The notes below the pieces were generated by a model that searched no databases, was not told the origin of the DNA, and saw nothing but the letters and a program-made list of their open reading frames with translations. DNA of 60,941 nt from an uncultured Bacilli bacterium (lineage in GTDB: Bacteria > Bacillota_I > Bacilli_A > RF39 > UBA660), in assembly GCA_947624565.1 (NCBI GenBank), contig CANQKX010000006.1:1-60941 (forward strand), written 5' to 3'. Within the stretch, counting starts at the first letter, position 1; every line of letters starts with the position of its first letter. The position numbers were made by a program, and so were the translations under genes. Of the stretch, positions 9,223 through 18,907 are shown piece by piece.

Positions 9223-9246
9223 TTTAATAAAAATATAAACTCTGAT

Positions 9247-10143
9247 TTAATTCTTTTGATTTATAAGTTTTTCTTTTAAACCATCTTCCATGTTTATTTT
9301 TGTTGGAATTATATATTTTGCATTAATTTTATTAGATATCAAATTGGTAATTACTTTCATTGCTCTTGAACCATCAAACCATAATGGATTATCACTTCTC
9401 TCACGTATTTGATTTAAAGAAGTGATAAAGGCATCATGATCATAATTATCACTCATATCTTTTGTTATCATATATTTTTGGTTTTCAGATTTATACAATA
9501 TGTTTTCTAATAACTTATAACCTGCATTATTATACCAATATAAATGATCTCCTCCTGCTAATATTAAAACATCAGCTTCTATATTTATATTTCCAATTAG
9601 TTCGTTAATATAATTATATACTTCATTAAAAGTACAATTAGGAGTATCATCTTTTAAACTAGTAAATTTTTGTGTAACGTCTACAACTCCAAAGTCATAG
9701 TATTTTTTATCAATTACTTTACCATTATTAACAAAGATTAATTCAATGGATCCACCACCACCAATAAATACACAGATATTTCCAGAATGTTTTATTTTGT
9801 TATAACATCCCAATGCTGTATATTTTGCTTCATCTTCTTGAGATACTACTTCTATTTCTACATTAAATTTACTTTTTAATCTCAAATTAATATTGTTTAA
9901 TTCTTCAGTATTGATATTTCTAAATATACTACATCCGTAAACATGAATATCTTTTGTATATTGCAATGCCTTTTCTATTATATTAAATAATTTATTTAAA
10001 TCATCTTCATCTATTTTTTGATTGTGGTTATAATTTTTTTTAAATTCTATTGTTGTATTATCATCATATATCATTTTTTCATTCTCATAGATATGTGTCT
10101 TAGTATTATTACTTCCTATCTCAATAATAGCAAATGCTTTCAC
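9247..10143 (-). CDS. Ppx/GppA-family exopolyphosphatase-like protein (cassette cargo)
   Basis: MKAFAIIEIGSNNTKTHIYE, SQEDEAKYTALG, CVFIGGGGSIELIFV, LILAGGDHLYWY. Confidence 0.85.
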   Translation of the reverse strand: MKAFAIIEIGSNNTKTHIYENEKMIYDDNTTIEFKKNYNHNQKIDEDDLNKLFNIIEKALQYTKDIHVYGCSIFRNINTEELNNINLRLKSKFNVEIEVVSQEDEAKYTALGCYNKIKHSGNICVFIGGGGSIELIFVNNGKVIDKKYYDFGVVDVTQKFTSLKDDTPNCTFNEVYNYINELIGNINIEADVLILAGGDHLYWYNNAGYKLLENILYKSENQKYMITKDMSDNYDHDAFITSLNQIRERSDNPLWFDGSRAMKVITNLISNKINAKYIIPTKINMEDGLKEKLINQKN

Positions 10144-10172
10144 TTTTCTTACCTCCTATATCATATTTGACT

Positions 10173-10321
10173 TGTCAATTTACAAATGTGTTTTCTAAAT
10201 TGACAAATATGTCAATTCCAGCTATAAAAATTATATCATAACTTCAAACATTTTAAAACTCGAACTATTATAGTTTGAGTAACAATCAATCTGGTGTCCT
10301 AAAGAAGAAGTACAACAACTT
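10173..10321 (-). repeat. Cassette-junction repeat, copy E
   Basis: gtcaatttacaaatgtgttttctaaattgacaa...aactcgaactattatagtttgagtaacaatcaatctggtgtcctaaagaagaagtacaacaactt. Confidence 0.85.
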
Positions 10322-10340
10322 ATAAATAAACTTATAATTA

Positions 10341-10967
10341 TTATTTTTTTAACTTTTTTATAGAATTATTCTGTAATAAATCTTGATATTTTCCAGTTTT
10401 AGATACAATATTATATGGATGTGATTGTCTAAAAAGTTTACGTTCTTCTTGAGGCATTTCCAATACCTCATCCGCTATATCCATATGTAATATACCATCT
10501 AAATGATCCATCTCATGTGATAAAACAGTTGATTCAAATCCTTCAAAAATCTCTCTATGTTTTTCCCCATCCATATCAAAATATTCAACTAAAATTTTAT
10601 ATGGTCTTTTTACATGTCCCATAAAGTCCAAACAACTTGCACAAGTTTCCCAATAATCAGTAAGACCATGTCTTTCAATAATCACTGGATTTATTAACAC
10701 TCTTGCTTCATTGTAATTTTCTTCATTTTTAGTAGCTTCGTTTTTCTGCATTTTATTAATAATGTCCAAATTTGTATTTTTGAGATATACAAGTCTTTTT
10801 GGAATTCCAAGTTGTACAGCAGCCATTGCCATTACTCCATTTCCCTTACAAAATTCTGCCAGCACATTAATATCATTCTTCAAATCCTTGTCATTTAAAT
10901 TAACCTTAGTGGAAACTTGTCTCAAATATTTTTCATTATCTTTTATTGTAATTGCTTCTATTTTCAT
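10341..10967 (-). CDS. def: Peptide deformylase-like protein, divergent (cassette cargo)
   Basis: GNGVMAMAAVQLGIP, TCASCLDF in place of EGCLS, LSHEMDHLDGIL. Confidence 0.85.
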   Translation of the reverse strand: MKIEAITIKDNEKYLRQVSTKVNLNDKDLKNDINVLAEFCKGNGVMAMAAVQLGIPKRLVYLKNTNLDIINKMQKNEATKNEENYNEARVLINPVIIERHGLTDYWETCASCLDFMGHVKRPYKILVEYFDMDGEKHREIFEGFESTVLSHEMDHLDGILHMDIADEVLEMPQEERKLFRQSHPYNIVSKTGKYQDLLQNNSIKKLKK

Positions 10968-10999
10968 ATTTAATTTCTCCCTTCAGAATATTGCTCATT

Positions 11000-11143
11000 T
11001 CAATATGCAAGTTTAGTTTCTAAATTGATAATTAAAATCTACCAAAATTATAGCATAAATTTAAACATTTTAAAACTCGAACTACAAAAGTCCGAGTTTT
11101 ATATTATTCTGGTGCGATAGCGGTTGTTATCTACAACTTCTCA
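11000..11143 (-). repeat. Cassette-junction repeat, copy D
   Basis: caatatgcaagtttagtttctaaattgataattaaaatctaccaaaattatagcataaatttaaacattttaaaactcgaactacaaaagtccgag...tctggtgcgatagcggttgttatctacaactt. Confidence 0.85.
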
Positions 11144-11221
11144 CAAAATTTGGTAATCAATACATAACTTGTATCAATTTCTTAATATAATTCTATCAAA
11201 TAATAGAAAGAGTAGCAATGA

Positions 11222-11245
11222 TTTCATGCTACTTTTCTGATTTTA
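11222..11245 (-). terminator. Intrinsic terminator downstream of the 578-aa gene
   Basis: AAGTAGCATGAAATCATTGCTACTC hairpin on the minus strand. Confidence 0.6.
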
Positions 11246-11248
11246 TCA

Positions 11249-12951
11249 TTATCTTCTTATGCCCACAGATTCATTTATAGTTTCTATTTCTTCTGTTTTA
11301 ACTTCTTCTTGTATTATTTCTTCAGGTTTTACAAATCTTTCATTTTTTCTTCTCAATTTAGCTCTTTGTTCTGCTTCAATAACTTCTGCCAAAATAGGTA
11401 TAGATTCCTTTGACATTTCTTCACCTCTGGTAGCGATTGCCTGTTTAAGAAGATCAACTCCACCTAAACATTCAATAGTATTTGGAGAATATATTTGTAG
11501 CCAATCAGGTAAATCATAATTATTTCTTTTAAATGTAAATAATCCACTCATTTGATTAACAACATCTATATTAGATTTTTGTATGCTACCATCACTTTTT
11601 ATATTCGAAATTGAGTTCAATATATTCTTTGAAGTATCTTTTGCCCATTTCATTGCTTCTAAAGCATCTTTGGCACCAATTTCTTCAATTAGTCTGCTAA
11701 GATTTTTATTATAATAATTTTGATAAGAGTTTAGAATAGGCATAATTTGTTGTCTAAATTCATGTGAATAATATTGTGTACTTAATGCCAACCCAATAGT
11801 TTTCATCCAATTATCAGTATTAAATGTTGACCAATGTCCATGAGTTGCTGACATAGTATGTCCATATATAGTACCTTCTTTTTCACTCTGTAATCTGGCA
11901 CTTAAAAGTGCTAATTCATTTGGAATCACGTTATACTCTGTCATTCCAAAAAAATCAGTATATTCTCCTAAACGCCAATTCTTTTGAATACATCCTGCTT
12001 CTTCAATTTTGCTATATGCATGTATTAATCCATTTCTATAATCTAAAGTTATATCCAAACCATTTTCATCATGTGTTCTAGATGATGTTGGTCTATTGTC
12101 AATATCAAATGTTGGGAAATTTTCTCTAGAACATATCATTGACATAGTTGCCCCATAATAACTAATTTTTCTTTTATCAGGATAGGGGTCTTTTTCTGAA
12201 CCAAACATACCATATCCACCAAATGAATATAAACTATGTCTATTTTGTTCTTTAGGAACACTTTCCTCTAATTTTATATTTGCAGTATCCTTAAATAACA
12301 TGTATTCATGTCGGATTTCTGATGAATAATCTTCAGTTATCTCCGTTGCTGTATGATACCCAACTTTAAAGCCTTTTACACCAGTCAAATAATGATAAAG
12401 TAATTTAACTGGCATATCTTCATAAGCTTCAAATTGTCCTGAAAACCATCTACCTTCAACTTTTTTTCCAGCCTCATCTTTAGCTTTCCACCAATTATAT
12501 GCATTAGATAAGGGTTCTTTTCTTACAAAATTTGGTAATTTCTCTAAAGTTTGACCATATAAACTTGAACTTTTACTATATTCTAATTCAGAAATATCAT
12601 GCATAGATACATATCCACTAGAATTTACTATTCTATATAATTGAGGTTGATTATTTTCATCATAATAAACATTTGTTATTTGAAAATCCTTATTATTTCT
12701 TCCCCAACCAATTAATTTATTCACATCAAATTCTGCTTCTAAATATTCATATGGATTTTGTTCAATAGATTTAAAGTTATTTACATCTACTTTTACATTA
12801 CTGCACTCTTGCAATTTATTTATATCTAAATCTACCCATTCGTTTTTAGAGTACATTTCCGATGTTATTTCATCAACTTCAACTATACACATTTTGTAAT
12901 TCTTACTTTCATTTGTAAAACTATCATTAGACAAACCTATCAATACTTTCA
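11249..12951 (-). CDS. Large protein of unknown function (cassette cargo)
   Basis: Start set at MKVLIGLSND (GAGGTAAATATG); no family recognised. Confidence 0.7.
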
Positions 12952-13019
12952 TATTTACCTCACAAATATTTTCTATTTTATACATTATATTATATCATAA
13001 TTTCTACATATTTTATCAT

Positions 13020-13558
13020 TTATCTTTCAAAATCATCACTTTTGTCATTATTTTTATTATTTTGAATAATTTCAATATCATTATTATCAAGTATATCTTC
13101 ATCATATAAATCATTAATGAAGTCATCATATTTATCATTAGGGAAGAATTTATTTTGTAAAAATTCTATAAACTTTTTCCACAACTCTTTAAAGTAATCA
13201 ACTATTTTTTGTAATTCTGATAATTTATCTTCTAGTTCATCAATATTTTCATTGGTATCATTTAAGGCATATTGTAATTCTTCAATTCTATCATTACGAT
13301 TTTTTATTTTCTTTTTCAATTTTATAACTTCATTAGAATGTTCTATTAAATCATCTTCATATTTTTTCAGAATAATATTTATATCATTTGCATTTCGTAA
13401 ATTAGAAGTAGTATCATTAGTTGTTATATTACCTTTTAATTTTATCTATATTTTCATAAGAAATATAGTAATTATTTTTATTAGTGATAGTATGTTTTAG
13501 ATTATCAATAATAATATTAATTTCATTAGATTTATATTGTAATTCATCTATATATTGA
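13020..13558 (-). pseudogene. 5'-truncated, frameshifted coiled-coil gene, possibly a MobV/Pre relaxase C-terminal remnant
   Basis: YIDELQYKSNEINIIIDNLKHTITNKNNYYISYENIDKIKR* then +1 frame NITTNDTTSNLRNANDINIILKKYEDD...KKIKNRNDRIEELQYALNDTNENIDELEDKLSELQKIVDYFKELWKKFIEFLQNKFFPNDKYDDFINDLYDEDILDNNDIEIIQ; begins directly at the repeat edge. Confidence 0.5.
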
Positions 13559-13561
13559 CTT

Positions 13562-13710
13562 TGTCAATAATCAAGTGTGTTCTTAAATTGACGTTATTCA
13601 ATTTAAAATTGATATTTATTATAACACAAATTTAAGCATATTAAAACTCGAACTACAAAGGTCCGAGTAACAATCAATCTGGTACCCTAAAGGAAGAAGT
13701 ACGACAACTT
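13562..13710 (-). repeat. Cassette-junction repeat, copy C
   Basis: tgtcaataatcaagtgtgttcttaaattgac...aactcgaactacaaaggtccgagtaacaatcaatctggtaccctaaaggaagaagtacgacaactt. Confidence 0.85.
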
Positions 13711-13741
13711 TAAGTACTATAACAATAATAACATTTAAAAA

Positions 13742-15040
13742 TTAATTCTTTATTAAAATCTTTCCATTCGCTTCATATTTAGCTAGTTCATTATCTAAAT
13801 ACTTGTTAACAAAATAAGAGTTAAAATCCAGCTGTGATAATTCGTCATTATATTTATCATATATAATCTTAGGAACGATGTGCAGATTCCACCCTTTTTT
13901 CAAATATTCAGAAAATTCTGTTATTCCATTTAATGAACTTGTTGTTATAGTCTTATCAATTATTGATTCAATTTTATGAAAACCACAAAATCTTACAAAC
14001 ACATCTCTAATATCATTAGCGGTTAAATTTTGGAGTTTTTCAATTATTTCCTTTTTATGACTTGATTCATTTATTCTACTAAATGATGAATATAACGAGG
14101 ATTCTGCAGCTAAATGACCAATGATTAATGCGATAAGATTTTTTTGATAACTTCTTTCAGGATGAAGCCAGTTTATTTTAGAAGAATGTATTAGTTTTTC
14201 TATTTCTTCTTTAGACAATTTTAACATATTTTTATAGCATTCTCTATCATGTTCTACTTCAGGAGTGATAACGGTAGGAAGTTTATACATTAAATGTGAA
14301 TAATGTTCAAATTCATTATAAGTAATATAACCTCGTTTTAATATATCAGCAATATGTTGGGAATTATTTATATTAGGAATTTTCTTATTTTGTTTTAAGG
14401 ATTCATATATTACCATGTAAAGCTGATATTTTAAATTCCCTTGTGTATGTCCAAAACCGGTATTATATAAATAACCACTAGGAGTTATATACCAAGCATC
14501 TGGCCAAATAAGCATTTTACTATCACTTTTAGATGGATTTTTGATTGTTGATTTTAAATTTAACGTAACTAAACTCTTTTGTATTTCTTTTTGGGCATTT
14601 AATAAAAAATCTTGATAATCTGGATAAAAACTAGTTAAATAAGGTATATATAAAAGCATCTCATCTAATAATAAATGTAAATCCCAAGATGTTAATTTTA
14701 TATTTTCTTTTAAGTCATACTGTGTTTGACAATAATTTTCATCTCTATTTTGAAAAAAATGTCCACAGTCTAATAAGAATTCATAGGGAAAAAAATTATA
14801 ATTAGGTGTCTTTAAGAGAAGATTCTCATCAAGAGCAATTATCAATTTATCTATTTTATTTAATTTTGGAAATAATATCTCTAATTGTTTTAAAAGATCA
14901 ATAGAAAAAGGTATCTCTCTTATAAAACAATCCTGATTTTTATCAAAAGTTTCTCTAAGTAAATAAGTTTTAAAATTACTTGATTTCTCTAATTGCGAAA
15001 AATACTTGTACATAGAATCACTTCCCATAATTTTTATCAC
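13742..15040 (-). CDS. Protein of unknown function (cassette cargo)
   Basis: Intact 432-aa ORF; no family recognised. Confidence 0.7.
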   Translation of the reverse strand: MIKIMGSDSMYKYFSQLEKSSNFKTYLLRETFDKNQDCFIREIPFSIDLLKQLEILFPKLNKIDKLIIALDENLLLKTPNYNFFPYEFLLDCGHFFQNRDENYCQTQYDLKENIKLTSWDLHLLLDEMLLYIPYLTSFYPDYQDFLLNAQKEIQKSLVTLNLKSTIKNPSKSDSKMLIWPDAWYITPSGYLYNTGFGHTQGNLKYQLYMVIYESLKQNKKIPNINNSQHIADILKRGYITYNEFEHYSHLMYKLPTVITPEVEHDRECYKNMLKLSKEEIEKLIHSSKINWLHPERSYQKNLIALIIGHLAAESSLYSSFSRINESSHKKEIIEKLQNLTANDIRDVFVRFCGFHKIESIIDKTITTSSLNGITEFSEYLKKGWNLHIVPKIIYDKYNDELSQLDFNSYFVNKYLDNELAKYEANGKILIKN

Positions 15041-15100
15041 TTATTATATCACTATTTGATAATAGTTTAAAACAGTTTGGTGTTTTCATGCATATTGTTT

Positions 15101-15251
15101 GTCAATATGCAAGTGTGTTTTTCTAAATTGTCAAATATATCAATTTCAATCTAAACATATTTTAGCATAAATCAAAACATTTTAGAACTCGAACTACAAA
15201 AGTCCGAGTAACAATCAATCTGGTGCCCTAAAGAAAGAAGTACAACAACTT
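15101..15251 (-). repeat. Cassette-junction repeat, copy B
   Basis: gtcaatatgcaagtgtgtttttctaaattgtcaa...aactcgaactacaaaagtccgagtaacaatcaatctggtgccctaaagaaagaagtacaacaactt. Confidence 0.9.
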
Positions 15252-15261
15252 TTTAATAAAG

Positions 15262-16173
15262 CTAGTCATTTAAACCACCTGACATTATTCTATACTTCAT
15301 ATTGTTATTCCAAATTTCTCTTAGTTTAAAAAAGTTAATATCTGGTTCTAACATTAAAGTAGCTAAATCATCTAACTCTTTTAATTCATCTTCGGTTAAA
15401 TTTAAATCTTTATCTAAAATATACTTTGGTAAATGCAGAAAAATTATTTCGTCATTCATAAGAGAATGAAAATCATAAAATAAGCCATGCAAAGCTGCTT
15501 TAATACCTATAGTTTTTGGAGATGATGCATAATATATCTCATTATCTCTATATTTTCCATTTCTTAATCCCAAATAAGCTTCTGCCCCAAATATAAATTT
15601 ATTTCTCGGTATATCTAATAAATTAAAATCAATATGGTATTCTAATAATGTATCATCATCAAAGTACATATCTGCATCTACTAGAACCCATCTTTTTTCT
15701 TTATCATTATAATATTCACATATCCAATGATCGCCAGCTTCTTTATTTGAAATATTGCAGTAAGTTGTAAACCCACTGCGAACACGTGCAGAAAATCCTT
15801 TTGCTTTTAGAATACTTGTAAGTAAAATTGCTTGCTCTCTACAACATACATGAATTTTATCCTCTATTTTCCTATCTTTATAATAATTCTCATTTCTTCT
15901 TAAAAGTTCTGCTATCATAGATTGAGCTGTAGGAAATAAATCATTTTCATAGTTTAAACTAGTTTTGCTAATTTTAGTCATATCGCCATAAAAAGAATTG
16001 GCATCATTTCTCATTTTTTCATCACATAAATCAAAGGGGTGAATAATTTGGTTTCTTTGTAATAAACATAATTCTTTTATATCGTTTGGTAAATTTATAG
16101 CAAAGTTCTTGTATAGTCCTAAATCTGTGTATAAACTTGTTCTTTTATAAAAATTGAGTATTTCTTCTTTCAT
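15262..16173 (-). CDS. Transglutaminase-like domain protein (cassette cargo)
   Basis: Catalytic-triad-like VCCREQAILLTSILKAKGFSARVRSGF, GDHWICEYY, WVLVDADM. Confidence 0.8.
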   Translation of the reverse strand: MKEEILNFYKRTSLYTDLGLYKNFAINLPNDIKELCLLQRNQIIHPFDLCDEKMRNDANSFYGDMTKISKTSLNYENDLFPTAQSMIAELLRRNENYYKDRKIEDKIHVCCREQAILLTSILKAKGFSARVRSGFTTYCNISNKEAGDHWICEYYNDKEKRWVLVDADMYFDDDTLLEYHIDFNLLDIPRNKFIFGAEAYLGLRNGKYRDNEIYYASSPKTIGIKAALHGLFYDFHSLMNDEIIFLHLPKYILDKDLNLTEDELKELDDLATLMLEPDINFFKLREIWNNNMKYRIMSGGLND

Positions 16174-16210
16174 ATCTATTATCTCCTCGTATTACATATA
16201 AATTATCTTT

Positions 16211-16320
16211 GTCAATATGCAAGTATGTTTTCTAAATTGACAATTAAAATCTACAAAAATTATAGCATAAATTTAAACATTTTAAAACTCGAACTACAAA
16301 AGTCCGAGTAACAATCAATC

Positions 16321-16328
<8 letters not shown>
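16211..16328 (-). repeat. Cassette-junction repeat, copy A, contiguous with the tRNA-Arg 3' end
   Basis: gtcaatatgcaagtatgttttctaaattgacaattaaaatctac...aactcgaactacaaaagtccgagtaacaatcaatctggtgcccc. Confidence 0.9.
16280..16312 (-). terminator. Intrinsic terminator downstream of tRNA-Arg
   Basis: ACTCGGAC-TTTTGTA-GTTCGAGT-TTT on the minus strand. Confidence 0.75.
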
Positions 16329-16397
<69 letters not shown>

Positions 16398-16462
16398 ACA
16401 AGCCTTTTCTCAAAGACAAATTGATTATACAATAATTTTTTTATTTTTTCAAGTATATTTAT

Positions 16463-17398
16463 CTAAATTTCTTGATTATTTACGAAGAAATTAATTTTAC
16501 TTACTTCATAACTATCCATTATAGAATATGAAATACTATATATAACTTCTTCTAATACTTTTTTATTTTCTTGATTATCAAATAAATATTCATTAAAATT
16601 TAAATCTAATTGATCTTCATTAAAACTATAATCTAATAATTTAGTATTATAGTTTAAATAACTCATTAAATTACTTTCATAAGATATTTTACTAGTTAAT
16701 TCATCTATAATTATCTTTATTTTATCTTCATTACTATTCATATACTTTGTAACAGGTATATAGTACGATTTATCATCATTTGTTTTTCCTGAATAATAAA
16801 TTGTTACTTTAGTAACATTTTTTATATCTGTAATATCATATGTTTTGTTTATACCAAAATCTCTTGTTAAATTATTATTAAGTATCTTTCCTGACTTAGG
16901 TAGTTTATTTAAATCATTTCCTTCTACTTTTATTTTTACACTATTTATATCATTTAATGATGTCATTGTATATATAATAGATTCTATTATTTTTTCTTCC
17001 ATTTCTTCTTTTGTTTCGAGTAATTCTTTACTAAAATTTAAAGTTAATGTATTATCATTTATTTCTTTATTTAATAATTTTGTATCAGTTGGTATAACAG
17101 GAGTAAAACCATTTGGTATTTTATCTTGGTATTTACCATCTATAGTTAATATTTCAATTAATTCATCTATCATTTTATTAGTTTTATTGCTAGATACTTG
17201 TACATTTGTTTTCGATATATATCCGTTTTTATCCATTAAATATATATCATAATAATTAGATTTCATTTTCTTACTAACACTTTGATCTAGTGAATAACTT
17301 TCTTTTTCTGGGAATAAATAAAATAAAAAGACTATTAATAAAAGTATTGTATATTTACTTATTTGTTTTATTGAAATCTTTTTTATCATATTCTTCAC
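16463..17398 (-). CDS. gerM: GerMN-domain spore germination protein
   Basis: Signal/TM then two GerMN-like repeats; next to gerE as in Bacillus. Confidence 0.75.
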   Translation of the reverse strand: MKNMIKKISIKQISKYTILLLIVFLFYLFPEKESYSLDQSVSKKMKSNYYDIYLMDKNGYISKTNVQVSSNKTNKMIDELIEILTIDGKYQDKIPNGFTPVIPTDTKLLNKEINDNTLTLNFSKELLETKEEMEEKIIESIIYTMTSLNDINSVKIKVEGNDLNKLPKSGKILNNNLTRDFGINKTYDITDIKNVTKVTIYYSGKTNDDKSYYIPVTKYMNSNEDKIKIIIDELTSKISYESNLMSYLNYNTKLLDYSFNEDQLDLNFNEYLFDNQENKKVLEEVIYSISYSIMDSYEVSKINFFVNNQEI

Positions 17399-17427
17399 CT
17401 ATAAAAGTATATGATTATATATTAAAA

Positions 17428-17458
17428 AAATGAGTTTTCTTATAAAGAAATCTCATTT
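17428..17458 (-). terminator. Intrinsic terminator overlapping the gerE stop codon
   Basis: aaatgagttttctt / aagaaatctcattt with stop in the loop. Confidence 0.8.
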
Positions 17459-17646
17459 AATTTTAGTAGTTCTACTACTGCTCCACTTCTTCCTTTAACA
17501 CCAAGTTTTTGCATAACATTAGATATATGATTTCTAACAGTTTTTTCACTAATATTAAGTTTATCTGCTATATCCTTAGTAGAATTATTTTTTATTAATA
17601 GTTCAAATACTTCTCTTTCTCGTTTTGTTAGTATTCCTTTACTCAT
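17440..17646 (-). CDS. gerE: LuxR/GerE-type HTH regulator, GerE-like
   Basis: LTKREREVFELLIKNNSTKDIADKLNISEKTVRNHISNVMQKLGVKGRSGAVVELLKLNEISL, closely like B. subtilis GerE. Confidence 0.9.
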   Translation of the reverse strand: MSKGILTKREREVFELLIKNNSTKDIADKLNISEKTVRNHISNVMQKLGVKGRSGAVVELLKLNEISL

Positions 17647-17756
17647 TTTAATCCTCACTTTCTTTCATAAGAGGTGTATATATAATTACTCATATTATCT
17701 TATGTAAAAAAAGTAATTGTGTTATTACTGATTGATTAAAAATGTAAAAAAATAAC

Positions 17757-17782
17757 AGTTAAGTTATTTTTGAAACTTAACT
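17757..17782 (-). terminator. Intrinsic terminator overlapping the spoIIIAH stop codon
   Basis: agttaagtt / aacttaact; stop complement at 17764-17766. Confidence 0.8.
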
Positions 17783-18258
17783 GATATATACATTTTAGTA
17801 TCAAAACTTTCCTGAACTAAATTCATTATTTCATTAGCAAGTTTTGTATCATGTTTATCTTTTATTATTACTACTCTAATTTGATCATTATTTATTTTTA
17901 CAAAATTTTCTACATTATATTGTTCTGTTATTTTAGCACTTATTTCCTCTTCTTTTCCTTTAAGTATATTTAGAGTTTTTAATTCTTCATAAGCATTATT
18001 TTTCTCTTCACTTGTAGAAGTTTCTGAAGTAAGAATAGTTTGAAGTTCAGTAATCTTTTCTTCCCTTTCTTCTTCATTTTCTACTTTTAAAGTAGATATT
18101 ACCTCACTTTGTTTAACTTTTACAGTCTCTTCATCTTTTTTGCTTACTTCATTTGTTGTATTTGCTAAAAATTCTGATGGCATAGTAATATAATATACAC
18201 TTAATACTAATATTAAACTAAATAATGTTAAAAGCCAAATACTTTGTTTATTAATCAT
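17764..18258 (-). CDS. spoIIIAH: SpoIIIAH-like sporulation protein
   Basis: N-terminal KQSIWLLTLFSLILVLSVYYI, charged linker, QYNVENFVKINNDQIRVVI C-terminal domain. Confidence 0.85.
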   Translation of the reverse strand: MINKQSIWLLTLFSLILVLSVYYITMPSEFLANTTNEVSKKDEETVKVKQSEVISTLKVENEEEREEKITELQTILTSETSTSEEKNNAYEELKTLNILKGKEEEISAKITEQYNVENFVKINNDQIRVVIIKDKHDTKLANEIMNLVQESFDTKMYISVKFQK

Positions 18259-18342
18259 TTTATTCCCTCCACATATCTACTAATAAAATATATGAAAATT
18301 AAAAATATATATTACATTTTTAGCAAGAAAAAAAGAAAGTAT

Positions 18343-18903
18343 TTACTTTCTTGATACATATTTACCATCTTTTGTTGATACAATAATCACATCATTTTCA
18401 TTTATAAATAATGGTACTTTTACTTCTAAACCATTTTCCAATGTTGCATCTTTTTGAGCACCTGTTGAAGTATTTCCTTTAACTGCATCTGTTGTATATG
18501 TAACAACATAATCTATTTTTTCTGGTAAATTTAAACCTATTAATTCTGATTCATAATATACAAGTTCTACATCTAAATTTTCTTTCAAGTATTTTTTTTC
18601 ATCTTCTATTTGGTTTTCATTTAATTCAACTTGTTCATAAGTATTCATATCCATAAAATAGTATGTATCTGCAGCATTATATAAATATTGCATTGACTTT
18701 TTACTTATATTTGCTTTTTGAATTTTTATATTTGTATTAAATGTTTTTTCTAAAGTAGCACCAGTTCTTAAGTTTTTTAATTTAGTTTTCATAAATGCAG
18801 CACCTTTACCAGGTTTTACGTGTAAAAATTCAACTATTTGATATAGATTTCCTTCTATGATAACTGTCATACCATTTTTTATTTCATTTATATCTATCAT
18901 CAT
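18343..18903 (-). CDS. efp: Elongation factor P
   Basis: IKNGMTVIIEGNLYQIVEFLHVKPGKGAAFMKTKLKNLRTG. Confidence 0.97.
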   Translation of the reverse strand: MMIDINEIKNGMTVIIEGNLYQIVEFLHVKPGKGAAFMKTKLKNLRTGATLEKTFNTNIKIQKANISKKSMQYLYNAADTYYFMDMNTYEQVELNENQIEDEKKYLKENLDVELVYYESELIGLNLPEKIDYVVTYTTDAVKGNTSTGAQKDATLENGLEVKVPLFINENDVIIVSTKDGKYVSRK

Positions 18904-18907
18904 ATAC

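Noticed and set aside
10762-11016. Plus-strand ORFs antisense to clear genes (e.g. 10762-11016, 35265-35744, 25796-26137, 46050-46235)
   Set aside because: Low-complexity hydrophobic translations opposite well-supported coding frames; chance openings from AT-rich codon usage.
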